From SHZI01 sp031409515 (lineage in GTDB: Bacteria; Pseudomonadota; Gammaproteobacteria; Steroidobacterales; GCA-2729495), in assembly GCA_031409515.1 (NCBI GenBank), contig JANNXJ010000053.1, positions 62,001 through 126,000 of the forward strand: DNA of 64,000 nucleotides, given 5' to 3'. Position 1 is the stretch's first letter. Each line of letters starts with the position of its first letter. A program made the translations under genes and the position numbers. Below are positions 58,649 to 64,000 of this stretch, one piece after another. The notes below the pieces were generated by a model. That model was not told the origin of the DNA. It saw only the letters and a list, made by a program, of their open reading frames with translations, and did no database searches.

Positions 58649-59139
58649 TGGAATTCACGCGTCCCGCCACCTGGGACGACGTCAGGACGCTGGCCGGGTA
58701 CCTGGCCGAAGCCGGCGTCGAGTACGCCCTGGTCGGGGGCTACGCCGTGGCCGCCCACGGCTTCAACCGGTTCTCGGAGGATATCGACATCCTCGTCAAT
58801 CCTTCGGCCGCGAACGCCAGGCTCTGGATTGCGGCCCTGTCCCGGCTGCCGGATGGCGCGGCCATGGAACTGTCGAATGAACGGGACGTCTTCGCTGCCG
58901 ATCAGCGTTACGCCATCCGCATCAATGATGAGTTCACGGTGGATGTCCTGCCGTCCGTGGCCGGCCTGTCCTGGGAACAGATGGTGCCGCATATCATTAC
59001 GCGGGAACTCGACGGCGTGCCGGTCCGGCTGCTCGACCTGGAGGGACTACTGAAAACCAAGCAGGGCGTCCGGCCGAAGGATCAACTGGACGCCAGCATC
59101 ATCCGGTCGGCACTCGAGCAGCGGGGGCGGAAACCCTAG
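58648..59139 (+). CDS. Nucleotidyltransferase (AbiEii/MenT-like), probable toxin, 163 aa
   Basis: Polymerase-beta-like fold: YALVGGYAVAAHGFNRFSED followed by IDILVNP, giving the G-[GS]-x9-[DE]-x-D motif of minimal nucleotidyltransferases, and a third acidic residue in FTVDVLP. Similar proteins with an upstream partner are TA toxins that modify tRNA, or DUF6036-type hypotheticals. Start overlaps the upstream stop. Confidence 0.78.
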   Translation: MEFTRPATWDDVRTLAGYLAEAGVEYALVGGYAVAAHGFNRFSEDIDILVNPSAANARLWIAALSRLPDGAAMELSNERDVFAADQRYAIRINDEFTVDVLPSVAGLSWEQMVPHIITRELDGVPVRLLDLEGLLKTKQGVRPKDQLDASIIRSALEQRGRKP

Positions 59140-59271
59140 ACGGCAGAAACCAGTCGAACCCACCGGTTTCGCCGCTTCAGCCTGCCGTGACCCGTTGCTA
59201 GGCTGCGGGCCATGGATGCCAGCAACAACCTCAGCGACACTGAACGCGACCTTCGGACCCACCTCCTTGCC

Positions 59272-59294
59272 CTGTACGGCAATTCTCCGTACAG
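59272..59294. promoter_or_regulatory. Operator of the DUF1778-GNAT module
   Basis: Perfect 8-bp inverted repeat CTGTACGG / CCGTACAG with a seven-base spacer, 20 bases upstream of the DUF1778 antitoxin start. Ribbon-helix-helix antitoxins bind such short palindromes to repress their own promoter. Confidence 0.66.
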
Positions 59295-59313
59295 TGCCGC
59301 CCCGGAGGATCCC

Positions 59314-59598
59314 ATGACCGCACCAAAGACTCGCAGTGAACGTTTTGACGCGCGCCTGGCGCCCGCCGACAAGCAGCTGCTCGACCGTGCCGCCGAGCTC
59401 ACCGGTCGGAGCCTGTCGGAGTTTGTCCTGACCAGCGCCCGGGAAGCTGCCCAGCGCACGATCGAGCGCTACGAGGTCATGACCCTCACTGATCCCCGGG
59501 ACCAGGCCGCGTTCATCGAAGCCATGCTCAATCCGCCTGCACCCAGTCGTCGGCTGCAACGGGCCATTCAGCGCTATCGTCGCGCTACCGGGCAGTAG
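59314..59598 (+). CDS. DUF1778 ribbon-helix-helix antitoxin (TacA-like), 94 aa
   Basis: N-terminal ribbon-helix-helix SERFDARLAPADKQLLDRAA with TGRSLSEFVLTSAREAA, the DUF1778 family; C-terminal part NPPAPSRRLQRAIQRY binds the toxin. ATG with GGAGG six bases before it; a longer upstream frame is possible but would include the operator. Five bases separate its stop from the toxin start. Confidence 0.87.
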   Translation: MTAPKTRSERFDARLAPADKQLLDRAAELTGRSLSEFVLTSAREAAQRTIERYEVMTLTDPRDQAAFIEAMLNPPAPSRRLQRAIQRYRRATGQ

Positions 59599-59603
59599 TC
59601 CGG

Positions 59604-60176
59604 GTGCCGCCGACGGGTCGTCGGCCGGACCGGACCGCGGTGCGCATCGAGGCCTTGGGCGGGCACCACGATCGGGCGGCGTTCACCTGCGGTGTGGCGG
59701 TGCTGGACGACTACCTGCGACGACAGGCCAGCCAGGACCAGCTGCGCAAGTTTTCTGCCTGCCACGTGGCAGTGGATGCGGCCGTGGATGCGTCAGCGAC
59801 CGCCGGAACGCCCACACCGGTCCTGGGTTACTACACGCTCTCGAGTTACTTGATCAGATCCGGTGCCTTGCCTGCCGAGATTACGCGCCGGCTACCGCGG
59901 TACCCGATGATGCCCGCCGCCCTCCTCGGCCGTCTTGCAGTGGCCAGCAGCCACCGCGGCATGGGCCTTGGCGAGCACCTGTTGATCGATGTGCTTCACC
60001 GGGTCCTGCGCTTGTCAAAGGACATCGCCATCCACGCCATCGTGGTCGATGCACTGGACTCCACCGCCGCCGATTTCTACGCCAGCTACGACTTCGAGCC
60101 CTTTGCTGGCGAACCACTGCGGCTGTTCAGGCCACTCGCGACCGTGGCACGCGGATTCTCCAGCGAGAATCGATGA
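59604..60176 (+). CDS. GNAT acetyltransferase toxin (TacT-like), 190 aa
   Basis: GNAT fold with the acetyl-CoA loop RLAVASSHRGMGLGEHLL (R-G-M-G-L-G) and IVVDALDSTAADFYASYDFE, typical of toxins that acetylate aminoacyl-tRNA. The order after a DUF1778 gene confirms the TA type. GTG start. It ends 52 bases before the alaS stop on the other strand. Confidence 0.87.
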   Translation: MPPTGRRPDRTAVRIEALGGHHDRAAFTCGVAVLDDYLRRQASQDQLRKFSACHVAVDAAVDASATAGTPTPVLGYYTLSSYLIRSGALPAEITRRLPRYPMMPAALLGRLAVASSHRGMGLGEHLLIDVLHRVLRLSKDIAIHAIVVDALDSTAADFYASYDFEPFAGEPLRLFRPLATVARGFSSENR

Positions 60177-60228
60177 GGAGCGACCAGACCTTGCCCGCCA
60201 CCCTCGAGGCGTTCCCGGCAGCAACCCT

Positions 60229-62868
<2,640 letters not shown>

Positions 62869-62902
62869 AACCGACAAGGATAAAGACATCGGGCCCATCC
62901 CG

Positions 62903-62927
62903 GTAGGAGCGCGTTCACGCGCGATCC
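62903..62927 (+). repeat. REP-like palindrome in alaS leader region
   Basis: Plus-strand GTAGGAGCGCGTTCACGCGC followed by GATCCC; the palindromic core GCGCGTTCACGCGC differs from the csrA copy by compensating changes in both arms, which implies that the stem is under selection or was copied by a structure-dependent mechanism. Confidence 0.72.
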
Positions 62928-62966
62928 CTCTCCCGATCCCGGTGGTGCATTCCGGTGGTGCATCCC

Positions 62967-63043
62967 GCGGCCAGCGGCTGGAGACCCCGCCCGCTGACGT
63001 GAGTACACGTCTTGTCGCGGGCGAGGCACCAGCCACTGGCCGC
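62967..63043. repeat. Nested inverted repeat structure upstream of alaS
   Basis: Three stems nested around one axis: GCGGCCAGCGGCTGG (62967-62981) with CCAGCCACTGGCCGC (63029-63043), one mismatch; CGCCCGC (62988-62994) with GCGGGCG (63017-63023); GACGTG (62996-63001) with CACGTC (63006-63011), loop AGTA. It is 100-175 bases upstream of the alaS ATG, so it may be in the alaS leader RNA or an element on its own. Confidence 0.76.
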
Positions 63044-63111
63044 TCGGGTTACTCGCCGGGGACGGCATCGGGGGAGCGGAGTGGCGCCAGCCACCGCAGC
63101 AGCGGCAGCAT

Positions 63112-63172
63112 GGGCGGGTGTCCCTTCCGGCGGTCACCGGGTCCACCCGGTAGCCGGAAGGGACACCCGCCC
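63112..63172. repeat. 20-bp perfect inverted repeat between recX and alaS
   Basis: GGGCGGGTGTCCCTTCCGGC (63112-63131) pairs exactly with 63153-63172; inside, ACCGGGT-CC-ACCCGGT makes a second stem. It lies 49 bases after the recX stop and could attenuate transcription between recX and alaS, although no T-run follows on either strand. Confidence 0.8.
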
Positions 63173-63201
63173 GGGATGCCGCGGGCTAAGGAGCGGGTTG
63201 G

Positions 63202-63224
63202 TTCGCGGCTGAAGCCGCTCCTAC
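63202..63224 (-). repeat. REP-like palindrome forming the recX stop codon
   Basis: Minus-strand GTAGGAGCGGCTTCAGCCGC followed by GAAC. The TAG is the recX stop codon, as in the csrA copy. Core AGCGGCTTCAGCCGC is palindromic. Confidence 0.82.
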
Positions 63225-63793
63225 GGGGTGGGGTCTTTTTTGAAGCCGCGGTACTGGAGGAAGCGGGCCTGGCGGGCGCGCTCCTTGAAGTCGGTGGGGG
63301 CTTCGGGGCCGAAGCGCTTGACCCGGACGGCCTCGGCGGCGGCCTCCCAGTCGACGTCAGCCTTCGCCAGGGCGGCGCTGATCACCTCGCCAGAGATCCC
63401 CCGGCGCTCCAGCTCGGCCCGCAGCCAGACGGGGCCGTGGCCCCGCCGGGTGTAGCTGCCGACGAAGTTCTCGACGAAGCGCTCCTCAGAGAGCAGCCCG
63501 TCCTGGAGCAGCGCCTCGAGGGTGGCCTCGATCTCGTCCCCGTCGAACTCCCGCGCGGCAAGCTTGTCCCGCAGCTCGAGCACCGAGTGCTCCCGGCGGG
63601 CGAGGATGTCGAGGGCTACCTTCCGGCAAGTCGCGCGACGAGCCGGCGGTGCTGGCGCGCCTTCAGGCGCGAGCGGCCTCCCGCGAGAATCGAGTCCGCG
63701 AGTCTCGAGCGGGGGGCCGCTCGCGCCTGAAGGCGCTCCAACATCAGGCTTCGTCGAGGGCTTCGGCGGCCTCGGCCAGGGGTTTCTCGCCAT
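63221..63793 (-). CDS. recX: Regulatory protein RecX, 190 aa, with repeat-derived N-terminal extension
   Basis: RecX inhibits RecA filament extension. The three-helix repeats are visible: CRKVALDILARREHSVLELR with DKLAAREFDGDEIEATLEAL, GLLSEERFVENFVGSYTRRG and GPVWLRAELERRGISGEVIS. The N-terminal 50 residues are unlike other RecX proteins; residues 21-47 are encoded by an inverted REP-like pair, and the first 17 overlap the recA 3' end in another frame. The ATG is the only usable start in this frame; a TTG lies three bases before it. A shorter true start cannot be excluded. Confidence 0.88.
   Translation of the reverse strand: MARNPWPRPPKPSTKPDVGAPSGASGPPLETRGLDSRGRPLAPEGAPAPPARRATCRKVALDILARREHSVLELRDKLAAREFDGDEIEATLEALLQDGLLSEERFVENFVGSYTRRGHGPVWLRAELERRGISGEVISAALAKADVDWEAAAEAVRVKRFGPEAPTDFKERARQARFLQYRGFKKDPTP
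63657..63736. repeat. Inverted pair of REP-like palindromes (REPIN-like) inside recX
   Basis: 22-bp perfect arms GCGCCTTCAGGCGCGAGCGG plus CC (63657-63678) and its reverse complement (63715-63736), with a 36-base loop rich in GCGAG. Each arm is itself the REP core. The element lies within the reading frame of recX, 8 bases downstream of the recA stop codon on the minus strand. Confidence 0.86.
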
Positions 63794-64000
63794 CAACGGG
63801 CTTCACGATCAGCGCTGCGCGCAGTTTCTTGTCGATTTCGGCGGCCATCGCCGGGTGCGCCACCAGGAAGTCCCGGGAGTTGTCCCGGCCCTGGCCGATG
63901 CGGTCGCCGTTGTAGCTGTACCAGGCGCCGGACTTCTGCACGATGTTGTGCTTGATCCCCAGGTCGATGATCTCGCCTTCCCGGGAAATGCCCTTCTCGT
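63744..64000 (-). CDS. recA: Recombinase RecA, C-terminal part, 5' end beyond the window
   Basis: Reading left from the edge: GISREGEIIDLGIKHNIVQK, then SGAWYSYNGDRIGQGRDNSR and DFLVAHPAMAAEIDKKLRAA with an acidic tail AEAAEALDEA. This is the conserved RecA C-terminus, responsible with its acidic tail for regulation by RecX. The stop lies within the recX frame. Confidence 0.97.
   Translation of the reverse strand, partial: EKGISREGEIIDLGIKHNIVQKSGAWYSYNGDRIGQGRDNSRDFLVAHPAMAAEIDKKLRAALIVKPVDGEKPLAEAAEALDEA

Overview
The window is GC-rich throughout (roughly two thirds G+C by eye), gene-dense, and carries the chromosomal core block tRNA-Ser, csrA, alaS, recX, recA at its right end. That order, together with a complete cbb3 oxidase cluster, ccoG/I/S assembly genes and many overlapping start/stop codons, fits a free-living aerobic gammaproteobacterium; I cannot name the genus from sequence alone. 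No rRNA, CRISPR array, transposase or integrase was seen.

Layout. 1-4.9 kb: small-molecule catabolism (an Old Yellow Enzyme running off the left edge, a methyltransferase, a HapK-type barrel, an SDR and a LysR regulator) around a divergent promoter with a palindromic operator. 4.9-8.7 kb: a voltage-gated cation channel, a 42-bp perfect hairpin, a PA2779/PA2778 secreted pair and a hybrid histidine kinase. 8.7-17.4 kb: a degenerate kinase plus FixJ-type regulator facing the ccoNOQP-x-GHIS terminal oxidase operon. 17.5-26.9 kb: a Rieske oxygenase, UspA, a two-component system, a decayed ferredoxin, two paralogous unknown membrane proteins, TerC and a PIN protein. 27-41.9 kb: housekeeping and envelope genes (L,D-transpeptidase, two pseudouridine synthases, ABC exporter, folE, lipase-like lipoprotein), a two-gene compact copper amine oxidase, a second Rieske oxygenase and a CFI-box surface protein.

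41.9-57.4 kb looks accessory. Two near-identical coiled-coil genes in direct orientation bracket a Rieske/Rieske/membrane/LLM-flavin oxidoreductase operon; a second pair of direct repeats (remnants of one lost gene) brackets a DUF429 gene and a HigBA-like toxin-antitoxin pair; then come nuclease/helicase genes that look like phage or plasmid defence: a 1198-residue HIT-PLD-SF2 helicase-DUF3427 fusion, a GIY-YIG protein, a PD-(D/E)XK-SF1 helicase (DUF2075) fusion and a MazG-like pyrophosphohydrolase, ending at tRNA-Ser. The 54-57.6 kb part is visibly less GC-rich than its surroundings, as expected for acquired DNA next to a tRNA.

57.7-64 kb is core sequence invaded by small elements: two toxin-antitoxin modules (nucleotidyltransferase type and DUF1778/GNAT type) sit between csrA and alaS, and REP-like palindromes are scattered here. 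Two of these palindromes supply the stop codons of csrA and recX, and an inverted pair lies inside the 5' part of recX. The alaS-recX gap also holds two large structured inverted repeats.
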